Origin: Limonium bicolor
Lineage: Eukaryota > Streptophyta > Magnoliopsida > Caryophyllales > Plumbaginaceae
Direction: 5' to 3'
Length of the DNA stretch: 64,000 nt
Assembly: GCA_023374045.1 (NCBI GenBank)
Contig: CM041783.1
Span: forward strand, 93,965,298 to 94,029,297
Both the position numbers and the translations under genes were made by a program. A model generated the notes under the pieces. That model made no database searches, was not told the origin of the DNA, and saw only the letters and a list, made by a program, of their open reading frames with translations. Every line of letters starts with the position of its first letter. Position 1 is the stretch's first letter. Shown here piece after piece: positions 1-11,400 of this stretch.

Positions 1-2692
1 TTCATTCCAACCTTTCATGGACTAGGTGGAGTCCTCTCTTCATAGATATTCAAACTCTCTTCAAAGACCAAGGTAAAACAACTACATTAATATTTTTGAA
101 ACAATGTAAACCTAGGGTTTAAAATGAGAAGGAGCTTAAAGCTTGAATACTCATGATGTTGTTTGTATAATGTTTAGAACTTGACAAGGAATCAAATACA
201 TTACCGGTTTTATAAGGAAACAAGAAAGAAGTTTGTTTGGAAAAGAGGTAAATATACTAACCTAATGTTGTTTAATGCCTTAGGAGAAATGAGCTTATAA
301 TGCTTGTTAAAACTACCTAAAGAGCAAATGGTGAATGACTTAGTAAAGTGTTCTCAAGGAGACTAGTAAAAGAACATATATGTTGTTGTATGTATTTGCA
401 GGTCAAAGGCATATACATTGTGGAAATTCAGTGTTTATGATTTAAGCACTTTAAGGGCCTAAGAGCCATGCATTTAAGGGGCCTAAGTGCCAAGCAATTT
501 AAATTATGCATTATGTTGTAATGTAGTGTATTGTGAGTGAAGTTTTGTGTGTGAGAGTGTTTTTGGTGATTTAGGTGCTCTTGTGTTGTTAATGGAGGAA
601 ACAATGTGTTTTGGTTTAGTAATGTTCTAGGAGAACCCATGCCAAAATTTAGGAAATATCCAAGGAGTTCTAGGTGTTAGTGTAAGGCTTGGTGAACTAG
701 AAAATGTTAGAAAATGACTAAGTGTTGTACAAGAGAAGAAACTAGGTCTTAAGGTGTTCTAGGTAAACAAAAGGACTTAGACATCAACTAGGGTTTAGGT
801 TGGTAAGAAATGGTGCTTAAGAGATGATGTTAAGTTGAGGAGAAAGCATTTTGGGATAGTAGTTTCTTAGGTAAGAAACATCATTTAGAAACCGAATGTA
901 AAGTGTTATAAGTGTTAGTGAATTTATAAGGAAAAAAATGAGTAACAAGTGAAACATGGATTTAGGTGTTTAAGATGATATCTAGACATTAGAATATACC
1001 TAGGAACATTTGGTAAAGCTATACAATTAATGGAGGTGGAGAACTAAGGTAACAACATTTGAAAAATGACATTTTATCAATTCTGTAGGTTTGGTCCGGG
1101 ACCTAGGTGCTGGTTAAAGTCCCGGACCAGGGGTGTAAAATAGGCCGAGAGTCACATAGCAATGTGGTCCGGGACTTGGGTCTTGTACAAGGACCCGGAC
1201 CACCCCCTGAATTACCCCCGAGGGTTGAGTTAGCATATGGTCCGGGACCTAAGCTAGGGACCAAGTCCCGGACCACTATAAAACTTGGTTTTTAGGTATT
1301 TAAATGAAGTCTAATGATAGGGATAAGTTAGGAATGATTATAAGGTTACATAAGACATGTTAGGAGTGTTATAATGACATTTTAAAAGATGGGAAGTTAA
1401 AACAAAATGTGGAAATGTGATAACTAGAAATGTGAAGTAGTTAATGTGACAGTGGACTAGTGCATTAATTAACCGACGTTACTAAATGTGTTTAGGAATC
1501 TCTCAAGGTGGAAACCAGTCGAGGCAAGGACCAAGGTATGGTTTTCTTGCAGTCTGTTGTCTACCGGTTTACACCGGCTTGGGTGTTGTTTGTTTTTCTG
1601 TGTGTTACGACCTTATAAGATTAAGGCATGAAAAGATTTTACAGTTGTTATACGTTATGATGTTGTAATGTTGTGACTCTTTCCCCTTGGTTGTCTAACA
1701 AGACCTAAGTGTTTGCTTGTATGTGACCTAACAAAACATTGTGTGATCACTAACAAGTGCTAATCGGGGGGAGTGAGGAGTCCGGTATGTTCCGGCCACG
1801 CGTGTGAGGACGGGAGTCGATGTCATATCCGGTTTGGCTCTCTTGGTGTGTATATAGGTGGTATTCCAATTTGGTTTCTACCTTCCCTTAGCTTATCCAA
1901 AGCTAGTTACTGACTCACGTCGGGCCACAGGGGCATACGAATGTTATTTCGGTGTGCTTGGGATTACTATATCCGACACACCTTGGGTATAAGTTAACCG
2001 TTCGATATAACTGGACGGTAACGAGGTTGGTAACGAGCTTAGCATGAGATTGGCAATATTCTCTAGGCTCACATTGTATACTAACTATGGTGGAAGGTTC
2101 CTTGTGAGAACCGATTTTAATGGTGTTATGTATTGTTATGGTGCTGTGCAATTTCCCTTGCTATGTTATGGTGTATATATGTTGAATGTTTAAAATGAAT
2201 GCCATGTTATCATGACAATTGGTTGCGCGTATCCCGGTAGCCGATGGGCTGCGCGTTAACCATACCAGCAAAGGTTGCTGACCCCCTTGGGGGCTCCATA
2301 TTTTACTGCAGGATGAGGATCGAAGAAGCGAGGCTAGTGGCCTAGATCCTAGGTCGTTGATGTACTTTTGGCTATTTTGGTTGTTGAGCCCGGGATGCGC
2401 CTGTGCTCCCGAGGTATTACATTTTGGTAGCGTTTGTTAAACAGTGGTGGATGTTTACGGTTGGTAGGTGTGATGTAAATTAAATACTCGGTATTGTTGG
2501 TTATGTATATATGTGGATGTTAGGACCTATGCTCGGGAGTCTGATCATCAGACCGATACACTTGTATTTATTCTGCCTAGTTAACCACGTGGGTGGTTAA
2601 CGGCGTTGTAACACCACAGCGTTAGTTATTGTTTGGTTGGTTATTTCCGCTGCGATTTCGGTAGTTGGTAGGGGCGTTGTAGGGGTGTTACA
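1..2692 (+). mobile_element. Element I: right part of a plus-oriented giant LTR
   Basis: This segment is the 3' portion of an LTR that began before the window. It ends in AGGGGTGTTACA at 2692, the same terminus as the complete LTRs here. It holds, in order, a possible splice donor (CAAGGTAAAA near 70), an acceptor-like TTTGCAGGTC at 395, the conserved TTAAGGGCCTAAG block (about 440-510), a palindromic array (1092-1275) and the LTR tail, with GCTGACCCCCTTGGGGGC near 2277 and TTTCCGCTGC near 2645. No primer-binding site follows, so this is either a 3' LTR or a solo LTR. The 5 bases after it (CTTAT) would be one half of a target duplication whose partner is out of view. It appears to lie inside minus-oriented element H, next to a unit of H's own array. 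Confidence 0.8.
1092..1275. repeat. Palindromic array of LTR I, 3 units, 73-bp period
   Basis: Three imperfect palindromes start at 1092, 1165 and 1238, so both steps are exactly 73 bases. Each opens with TGGTCCGGGAC and closes with GTCCCGGACCA or a close variant, with about 35 bases of AT-richer spacer between units. The middle unit has extra pairing (ACTTGGGTC-TTGTA-CAAGGACCC). The short 62-codon reading frame across it is a by-product of high GC content. Confidence 0.85.
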
Positions 2693-4640
2693 CTTATTTT
2701 TGGGTTGGTCCGGGACTTCACACTGGACCTAAGTCCCGGACCAGCTACAGATTTCCTCCTTTTGTATGATTCTAAGTTTTGTTACACTTGTTCTCTTCTT
2801 CTATAAATCACCCAATCTTCACACATGATCTAAAACATATTCTAATACCAAAATAACATCATAAACTTGCCCAACTCCTTCTCTAACCTTATGACTCAAT
2901 TTCTTACATAATCTCTTAACACTTGTAATATTTTTCCTTAGGTTTTCTAAGTGGTGTTTCATACCTATCATAACCACAATGCCAAAATGTATCCTCACCA
3001 CTATAACATCATCTCTCAAGCATCTCTCACCATCTAAAATTCCTTTATGTAGTTGCTTGATGTTTCTTCTCAAGTTTGTTCCCTCTTCTTTAACACATTA
3101 TTTCCTCTTCTCCTAACAAGACTTACATATATCCTAAACACATTCCCAAACTGCCTTTGGTATATACCAAAACACTCTTTTGATTCCTAAATCTTCCTTG
3201 ATGATGCCTAAGTCATTCTAACTCACAAGAACACCTTAAACTCATTCTTTTTCCTTCGAGACAACCTCTAACTTCCTAGTGCTATCCTAGTCACGAAATC
3301 TCCTTAGAACATCTTAAACACTTAGGTTCTCCACTAAATTTTGCCATGGGTTCTCTAGTCTATTGTTACACCTAAACACTTGGTTTTTTTCACCATCAAA
3401 CAACCAAGATCACTCAGATTCTCATTACAACATCTTAACATACAATTTACACCAAAACTACACCACATCATCATATAGTGTATATACTTAAAATGCTTGG
3501 CACTTAGGCCCTGAAAAGACAATAATCTTAACCACTGAATTTCCACATATAGTTGCCTTTAATCTGCAAATACACACAACAAGGCTCCCATTGAAATAAA
3601 ATGCTTCTTGTAATTCATCTCAACATTGTTTGACTATCTCTTTTCTCATTGGCTCCTTAGTCACAAGTTCTCAACATAGTCATTGTTTCTCCTAGGTTAT
3701 ATATAGCCCTTTTCTAAACTCGTAAACACTAACTCATCACATATATATCCCATTCCCTTAACACAATAAAACACCTTAAGGTAAGTAATTTACCTTGTTT
3801 TTTCAAGCTTACAAACTTTCTTCCTTAGGTTTTTCCTTGCTCAATCTCGGTCACCACTTAAACTCTCTTGCCAATGTTCTAACCAATATCCAATGACTCC
3901 AATGAGTACTAGATGATACATTAACCCTAAGGAACAAACCCTAGGTTAAAAATGTGCTTTAAGGTATCAAGGTGATTGTTTTACCTTGGTTTCTCAAGAC
4001 AGGCTTGGATATGAAGCAAGAAGGACCTCCTTAATCCTTTGGAGAGTAGAAAACAAGCTAGAACAAGGCATAAACATGGAGTCCCATGAGTACAAATTTT
4101 CGATGGAAAGGAAGAAATTGATGGAAACCTAGATTTTCTTACATATTCTTTACTTTAAGAGAATGGAGAAGCTAATGAAGTCTCCAAGCTTGAGTTTCAT
4201 CCTCTAATGGCGATTTGCCTTGGCTCAAAAATGAGGCTCTTGATGTTTTGAAAAGATAGGAAGAAGGAGCTTGAGCTAACTAAGAGATATATGTGCTTGG
4301 TTTTGATTTTGGAGCTTAAATGAGCAAGATGTGGGCAAAAGAAGATGGAGCTAACATGGAGGTTGCTTCTTACGTGAGAGAGAAGAAAGACAGCATAAGC
4401 TTATTATTCTGCTTTTCAGAATTGAAAGAAAAGGAAATGGTAAGGTTCTTGGGGAAACAGAAAAATAAAGAAGCAAGAAGAACAATGCGAGGTTTCATTA
4501 ATCAGAGATACAAATTTTACAGAAGCTTGCACTATTTTATTCACTCTGATATGCTTCTCCTAATCTACTGTTCTGTATATATAAGGCTATTCTTCCAAAC
4601 AGACATCTAGTATAAGTCTGTAACAGCAGCGAAACAATTG
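2693..4640 (-). mobile_element. Element H: minus-oriented LTR remnant
   Basis: The order of landmarks matches the minus-oriented LARD LTR. There is a palindromic unit at 2706-2743 (TGGTCCGGGAC / GTCCCGGACCA), the conserved AGGCCC block with CACTGAATTTCC near 3500-3545, the acceptor-like CTGCAAATAC near 3563 (TTTGCAG on the minus strand), the donor-like TTACCTTGG near 3981, and a purine-rich stretch (CT-rich on the minus strand) at about 4250-4480. A minus-strand TATA-like motif (TTATATATAC) lies near 4574-4584. The left part of this LTR must lie beyond the inserted LTR I. Its promoter-side end (GGGGTATTTCA) is missing. The right limit is approximate. Confidence 0.65.
2706..2743. repeat. Single surviving palindromic unit of LTR H
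   Basis: The arms are TGGTCCGGGAC and GTCCCGGACCA around a 16-base centre, the same arm family as in LTR I. Any other units of H's array would lie left of the inserted LTR I and outside the window. Confidence 0.75.
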
Positions 4641-5639
4641 TATCATAACAGAAAAATAGGCCGAGTTGAATGGACTTTAAGAGCAGCTGGTAAGGTTTTA
4701 ATTGAACAAATTGTAGTGCCCGTAAAATACCGTAACTGCACATCTCAAGTTGTTGTCTTATCCGCTTTTGATGTTTATAAAATGGTTTACTTAAATAGAT
4801 GGTGGGTTGCTCAATAATTAACTGTAACAGCATACAGTCCCGAAGAGTTAATATACTATAACAACAAACATGAAGTGCACATAGGTGCAAATATATGACT
4901 GATGCAATCAGAATTAATAGTTTTAGAATGATAGAGATTTTTCTGTTTAAACTTTTTTTTTGCTGAGCCTTGTAAGCCTTGGTTATGTGCTGATCAAGGT
5001 TCAGAATGGTGTGAAAATGTAGGCTCAACTTACTTCTATTTACTGCTGCTGCTACATGATATACTTAGCAATTTATCAGCTCCTGGAATGTGCTGATTAC
5101 TACTTCAGTTTTCTGCTATTGATGACATAGTTTAGCAGTTTGGCATCAGCATTTTCTCACCAAGGTTACAGCTTATTTAAGCTCTGTTTTGCCACTGTGT
5201 AATGAGAAATTTGACATAAATGAGCATGGTTATAGTCTAGAAAAAAAACAAACCTGGAAATTCTACACTATAAACAACACATTAATTCTGAAACTGTTGC
5301 ACTATAACAACACTCCTTCAAGCTGTCTTCTCTTACTGCAGCTAAATAAATCTTTTCTCTCATATTCGTAGGTGTGTTTAAACTAAAAAAAATTGTGAAT
5401 TTTAATGCAAGTTGCTGCCATCTTTTCTTCTTCCTACCAGCTCCCAACAAATCTTGTTTACGATGACGACGAATAAGGTTTAACTAAACATATTTTTTTA
5501 ATTGGTTGTTAAAGAAGGAAAACGACACATGTTGAATCTAAGGGTTCTGCACAATGAAAACATCTAAATTCTGAAACTGTGGCATCACAACACCACATAG
5601 TTGAATGTATTATATGACCGTTCAAATCGTAACAAATTG
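4641..5639. other. Unassigned AT-rich DNA between LTR fragments
   Basis: No LTR terminus, primer-binding site or recognisable gene is visible. Two related phrases (TCTGAAACTGTTGCACTA near 5287 and TCTGAAACTGTGGCATCA near 5571) suggest a degenerate local duplication about 285 bases apart. A 163-codon minus-strand frame (4537-5028) crosses the left border but shows no motif and has low-complexity composition. The stretch may be the U3 part of H with its end deleted, or older host DNA. Confidence 0.4.
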
Positions 5640-7654
5640 TTGTTGGTATTAAACACTGATAAGGTGAATAGATTGTAGCTTAGTAGCAAGGAATTGTTAA
5701 CTTGATAATGAATTTGTATAATTCATGAAGGAGGATATAAATGAGTGTGTATGAAATGATATAACTATATAATGTAATTTATGATTTAATATATTAAGAG
5801 GAGAACTTAATATATGAGAAAATCATTTATAACACATTAGACTTAAAAGTTAAAGTAGTTATATGGAGAGTTAATCCAATGAATGAACTATATAATTCAA
5901 AAGAATTAAATTGTGAATTATATTGAAATATTGACTTAAATACCTTAGTCAAGTCGACTACATTGACTTAGTCAACTTCGTCGACCAAGGATGATCAAAC
6001 TTGACAAACTCATAAGTAGGATAAGACTTATAATTGAAATAAACATTATAAGGTCAAATGTATAGCTAGGATATGGTAACAAAACTATATGTGCATATTT
6101 ATCATCAATATAATTAATTAAACCTATGATTGAATGTGATATGTTATTTGGATTAAATCCTAAGTAGTAAATTAATACTACATGTTAATTACAATATAGT
6201 TAGAGGATGATTTAACTACTCCCAAACTGTTTAAAACCTGAATGATAAACACAGGGCAATTACTAGGGGAATTAGTGACTAGTCGGGATACCAAATTAGT
6301 TTGTATTACAGGGAGCTAATATGTAGTCTCATATTCCAGAGTTGAGTGCATTAGAGGACATGTGCTAGAGGACGAGCTACAAGGAGTATCGGGCAAGCGT
6401 GAATCCTCACGCTAGCGATTATTACGGTGTACGGTATGTTAATTGTGTGGTATGAATGTCCTAAGGATTTTCTTGAGGTCCAGACATTGTGTGTTTAATT
6501 GTTAAGAGCGATATCTGTGATTTATGTATATGAATTTGTATACTTTATTGCTCAACACAACGTTCTATGTTACACGAATGTTTATGACTGGAACTTTATA
6601 CATCTAAACTGGAACAAGACTAACTGACCTCTAGGTATTATGAGAACCTAACTGATGGTCAACTGTTTTAGTCTTAACTCAAGGACTGGATATTGTATCA
6701 CTGACTAAAGGGCTAACTTATAAAGAGAGGAATCCAGACTGTTTCGACTTTCTGGTTGCGCATCGTGATCACTACGAGGGACTATATCAAGAGTCACTCA
6801 AGGGAATCCATTGTCCACATTTGATGATGGTAGAGGGCACTGCTGTTGGTGCACAGGTTCGACCGGATCGGTCAAAGTAATTATACAGGGCCATAAGGTC
6901 AGCTGGTAATGGTTCCTATGGAACCCAGGGGACTACTGTCCATTAATAAGTAATTAAGGGTTGTCCTAATATGACGCCCGAGGTGGAAATTAATTGGAAG
7001 GTTAAGTGGTTAGTTTAAAAGGGTAAGGGCTATGAGGCCAACTAACAAATGCAGTTAATTATAACGCGTATCTTGTTTGGTTATTGGTTTTGGTTATTGG
7101 ATATTGATTGTGTGATGATATTGTTGTGAACTATTATGTGTTTATTTAACATTTACAGTTATTATTATTATTGTAAATTGGTACAACATGTAAAGAATCT
7201 AATATCAAGATGGCTAAACGACTTAAGGGATCCAAATGATTTAAGACTACATTTAGCATACCAGCATATAGTTTGCTGAGCCCTTCAGTGGGTCAAACAT
7301 TTCAGGTTACTGATTGAAGACACACGCCGGAGTGCGGGACACAGGGTAGCTGTTGTGTTTACAATAAACACCTTTTAGTTTTATTATGTACTGTATTATG
7401 GAGTTTGTTGTATTGGGTTAGTTGCTCACTTGTTTAGTTGGATTTGGATTGTAAGTTTAAGATTGTTCAGTATCTTGTCATGACAGCGGTGAGGAGTTGA
7501 AGTTGATGGATGGAGTAAGGTTGCCTTGTTACTCACATGGGTGAGTAACGGGGTGTAACACCAAACGATAGATAGTTTATTTTCCGCTGTGAATTATATT
7601 TTGTTATGCTACGACTTGCGTCTATGTTACAGGATTAGGATTAGGGGTGTTACA
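5640..7654 (+). mobile_element. Element J: right part of a plus-oriented LTR (family B type)
   Basis: The segment ends in ATTAGGGGTGTTACA at 7654. It runs parallel to LTR G (34300-35916), for example ACCTATGATTGAATG near 6122 with AACCTATGATTAAATG near 35411, and GGTCCAGACATTGTGTG near 6478 with its counterpart near 35770. The tail carries a CTCACATGGGTGAGTAACG palindrome (about 7532-7550) and TTTCCGCTGTG near 7580, as in other LTR tails here. No primer-binding site follows, so it is not a 5' LTR. The left boundary is not defined by a terminus and is approximate. Confidence 0.65.
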
Positions 7655-8318
7655 AAACCTTAGGAATTTAATAAGGTATTTTTGATACACCTTGAGATGA
7701 TTGTAGATCCAAGTTTCCTTCATTAAATAATGAAGAGAATATGGATTTAGAAGGTTTTAAATTTCAAAAATTGCTTAAGGAATTTTCTTAAGATTTTCAA
7801 CATGAAAATATACCTTAACTTGATCTTGTTGTTCCTTGTGTTGTTGTTGAATTTAGGAACCTCCTTGGAACACCTAAGCTTGGCGAAAAATTGTAGAAGT
7901 TGCTAGGATGATTTCTTGCTTCAAGACTTAGGTGATTTAACTAGGAAATTACATTAAAATGGTGTTAGAACCTAGAACACCATTAATGGAGCTTAAAACT
8001 CTAAGAAATTAACATGACAAGGAAGAAGAAAGAGAGCTTAGCAAGGACTTACCAATTCGGTAATGAGGCAAGGAAATGAGTGTGGCTACGTGAGGTATTA
8101 AGAAGAAACAAGGATGGATAAGAATGAGAATTAGTGGTTGGTAACTTGTCATTATTTAATATCTTTATCTTGTTTTATTTGTTTTCATAATTGACTACCA
8201 TTGTCTTCCAAAACTATTGTTTTACGGTAATGGTGAGGACATTAGTGGTTTGCTCACTAAGCCTAGGTTATAGATAATTAATCAAGGCTATTATCTAACA
8301 TTTAATGAGCTTCATTAT
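7655..8318. other. Unassigned stretch, possibly a minus-oriented LTR leader fragment
   Basis: A purine-rich block (about 8015-8110) followed by AT-rich DNA resembles the reverse of the CT-rich leader and promoter region of the LTRs here. No diagnostic terminus is present. Its last five bases, ATTAT, are the left target duplication of solo LTR K, so this DNA was the insertion target of K. Confidence 0.35.
8314..8318. repeat. Left target-site duplication of solo LTR K (ATTAT)
   Basis: ATTAT directly precedes the K terminus TGAAATACCCC. The identical ATTAT follows the other terminus at 32755-32759, more than 24 kb away. Confidence 0.85.
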
Positions 8319-8937
8319 TGAAATACCCCAAACCTAAGTATGCTAAGTAAACATCAAATTATGATGTAGTAAGGCTAGAATATGCCTTAGAAAGACTGGT
8401 AGACAATTTAAACCAAGGAAAACGCAAGAAAGTGCCTTAAGGGCAATTTGGGCAAAAACGTGCTCTAAGCTTGGAGTGACTTTGATTAGCACCCAAATAC
8501 CATTATAAGACTTTAGTAATATGCTAATGGACATTTTAAATCAATTAGCAAAGAAAACCAAGCTCAAAAACAAGCTTAAACACAAAATGTGCTTTAAGAC
8601 TCCTTAAAGCACCTTTTTGAGAAATTGTCTTAGAATTGAGTTTTGAGTGGATAAATTTCCATCATTACTCTTTAATCAACATGTGTACTAATTAGTATCA
8701 CATTAGGAAGCCTAAATCAATGGGAAATCAAAAATTTCAGAAATATGTGCACTAATTTGTGAATAGTGCCAAATAGTGACTAGTTTAGTCTTTAATCAAC
8801 TTAGTTTAGTTAATTGGTCAATAAAGGCCAAACATGCCCTTATTTAACAAGGGGTCCGATTTTTGAGAGTGGTGAGTCAGCACATGAGTCATTCAATTAA
8901 AGAAAAGAAGAGGGAAATAAGTAAAGTTACTATTTGC

Positions 8938-8945
8938 TTTATAAG
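8938..8945 (+). promoter_or_regulatory. Probable LTR K promoter (TATA-like box)
   Basis: TTTATAAG stands about 620 bases inside the LTR and is followed by a long CT-rich leader (about 8968-9065). LTR F has TATA-like boxes at an equivalent place (48121-48161). If correct, U3 is short and roughly 4 kb of the LTR is transcribed as R-U5. The start site itself is not visible from sequence. Confidence 0.45.
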
Positions 8946-11049
8946 AACAAAATATCTCTTAAAAGCTACCTTTTCTTCTCCTCTCTCTTCATTTCTCTTC
9001 TTCCACGGTTTTCTTCATGCTCTTCATCCTCTCAAACTGAGAGAACAAGCTCCATTGTTGCCTCACCTTGCCTTGTCTACAACTCACTCATTTTAGCTCC
9101 AAATCAAAAACTAAACACATATTATTCTCAGTTAGCTCAAGCTCTAGCTTTCTATCTTTTCAAATCTTTCAAATCTTTCAAAGCTCAAGTTTGGTGCCAT
9201 GAGAAAACTCCATTGATGGAGGAAAATCAAGTTTGAAGAGCTCATTAGCTTCTCCATTCTCTTAAGGTAAAGAAAATGTAAGAAAAACCAAGTTTCCATC
9301 ACTTCCTTACATGGCCGAAAATTACTACTCATGGGGACTTGTTTTTATGTCTTGTTCTAGCTTGATTTATTCACCAAGGACTAGTGGAGGTCCTATTTCA
9401 TTCAATGCCAAGGTCTATCTTGAGACTTCAAAGGTAATCATCCACTTTTATGCCTTAGAACACATTTCTAACCTAGGTTTTCATTCCTTGAGGTTAGTGT
9501 ATTGTTTAGTACTCATATGAAGTACTTGAATATTGATTAGAACATTGGCAAGGGGAATTTAAGTGGTGGCTGATATTCATTAAAGAAGAAGGTCTAAGGA
9601 GGAAGATAAGATAAGCTTGAGAAAACAAGGTAAATTACTCACCTAATGGTGGTTAAGGGTTAAGGAATGAGTTTTAGATGAGTACCAATGTAGCCTAGGG
9701 CTGACATTAGGTAATGGGTTATATAACCTAGGAAAAAGAACTTAAATAAGCTTGTGAACTTGTGACTAAGGTGTCAATGGGAATGAGTTAGTAATATAAG
9801 TTTGAGATGGTTTTAAGAGAGCATTATAACTATTATGAGATTGATGGGTGTATTTGCAGGTTGAAAGCTTTTATATGTGGGAAATTCAGTGCTTAATTTT
9901 AAGTCATTTAAGGGCCTAAGAGCCATGTCATTTAAGAGCCTTGGTGCTATGCAATTTAAGATTATTGCAATGTAATGAGTTGTTGTGAATGAGTTGGTTT
10001 GGTGATGAGATGTGATGAGAAAGAACTTGATGTGTGTGAGATGGTTGAATGAGGAAAACAATGTGTGTGGGCATGATAAGATACTAGAGAAGCTATGGCG
10101 AAATTTGAGTAGAAAATAAGTGTTTAGGTGATGATGGTGAGCTAATATGACCTAGGATTTACTAGGAGTCATAAAAAGGAATTTGAGTGGAAATGAGTTA
10201 ACTAAGGAGTTCTTGAGGTTTAGAATGACCTAGAGATGTCTAGGAGGAATTAGAGAATTGGTGAGTGTATTAAACACACCAAAACCAAGATATGAGGAAT
10301 GTAAGACTTGTGCATAAGTTTGAAGGAGAAAGTGTATAATGCTTAATGTGATTTAGGTATGAACTAAGAGTATAAAAATGAGAGTTTCGGGAAGTTTGTG
10401 TAAGAGGTGGTGATGCTAGTGGTGGACTAGTAAGGTCTAGTTAAATGGTAATGTGGGGACTTGGGAGATGAAAGTGAAAATCGTAGGAGAATGTTGTAAG
10501 TCGTCAAGGAAAATAACTGGAAATGTATAAGGGTTTATGATCATGAGAATGGTGGGTAAGTTGCATAAAAGAAGTGGAAAAGTCTAAGGACGGTGTTGCA
10601 TGGGTAAGGTAAGTGAAGAACAAGGTCAAGGTGATAAGTGGTGAAAAGAAATGTATGGGTAAGCTGAAGAGTTTAAGAGTGGTGAGTAACCAAAGGAAAG
10701 GAGAGGAATTTGTGCATGGATATGCAAGGTGACTTGAGGAAGTCTTGGTAAATGAATTGAAGATGGAAGATGATGTTTATGAAGTGCTCAAACTGTTAAG
10801 GAGGGAACACTTGGGTTGGTTGAAGTTTTGGAAAGGTTACAAGTTGGAAATGTAAGGAATCATATGACAAGTGTTAGGAGTGTTTGTAAGAATTTAGTAA
10901 ATGTTTGAGAAGATCTTTGGAAGTTGTTTTGGAGAGTTTGGTGGAAGTTCTAAGGTGAGTTTAAGTGCCTAAATGGTATTAGGACACATGGGGGAACTTG
11001 TGGAGAAGTTTGGAGTCAAATGGGAATTTAGAAACAAGGTTCTGGAGCC

Positions 11050-11375
11050 GACCGACCTTGGGACCGGACCTGCAAGGTCGGTCGAGCTCAGTTTACACTA
11101 CCGGAAGGGGGTTTATTGAACCGACCGAACTTGGGGACCGGACTTACAAGTTCGGTCGGGCTTGTATTTTGTGTACGAATTGAGTCTCTGGAATCAACCG
11201 AACATGGGACCGAACTTGGCAAGTTCGGTCGGGCTTAAAAATCCCACGGGGAAACTCTCGGGAATGGACCGACCTTGGGACCGGACTTGCAAGGTCGGTC
11301 GGGGTGAAATTTTCAAACAGTAATGAGTTCTGGAATGGACCGACCTTGGGTAAGGTCGGTCGGTAAGGTCGGTCG
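11050..11375. repeat. Palindromic array of LTR K, 5 units
   Basis: Units start near 11050, 11123, 11197, 11257 and 11338. Arms are of two kinds: GACCGACCTTG with CAAGGTCGGTC (units 1, 4 and 5) and CCGAACTTG or CCGAACATG with CAAGTTCGG (units 2 and 3). The inner bases often add a GGACCGGAC motif. Spacers of about 35 bases share TCTGGAAT-like sequence. Confidence 0.85.
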
Positions 11376-11380
11376 ACCCT

Positions 11381-11400
11381 AAAAAAAAAAAAAAAAAAAA
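11381..11400 (+). repeat. A20 homopolymer next to the K array
   Basis: Twenty consecutive A residues follow the last palindrome of K. The other arrays here are not followed by such a run. It may be a slippage product, or less likely a trace of an integrated poly(A) end. Confidence 0.9.

Noticed and set aside
1741..1830. CpG-containing patch near 1790 as a possible gene promoter
   Set aside because: The same patch recurs in the reversed LTR tails (near 13690, 23380 and 60550), so it is part of the LTR.
4537..5028. Longest open frame in the window, 163 codons on the minus strand
   Set aside because: No recognisable domain or membrane pattern, AT-rich composition typical of chance frames, and overlap of the H remnant border.
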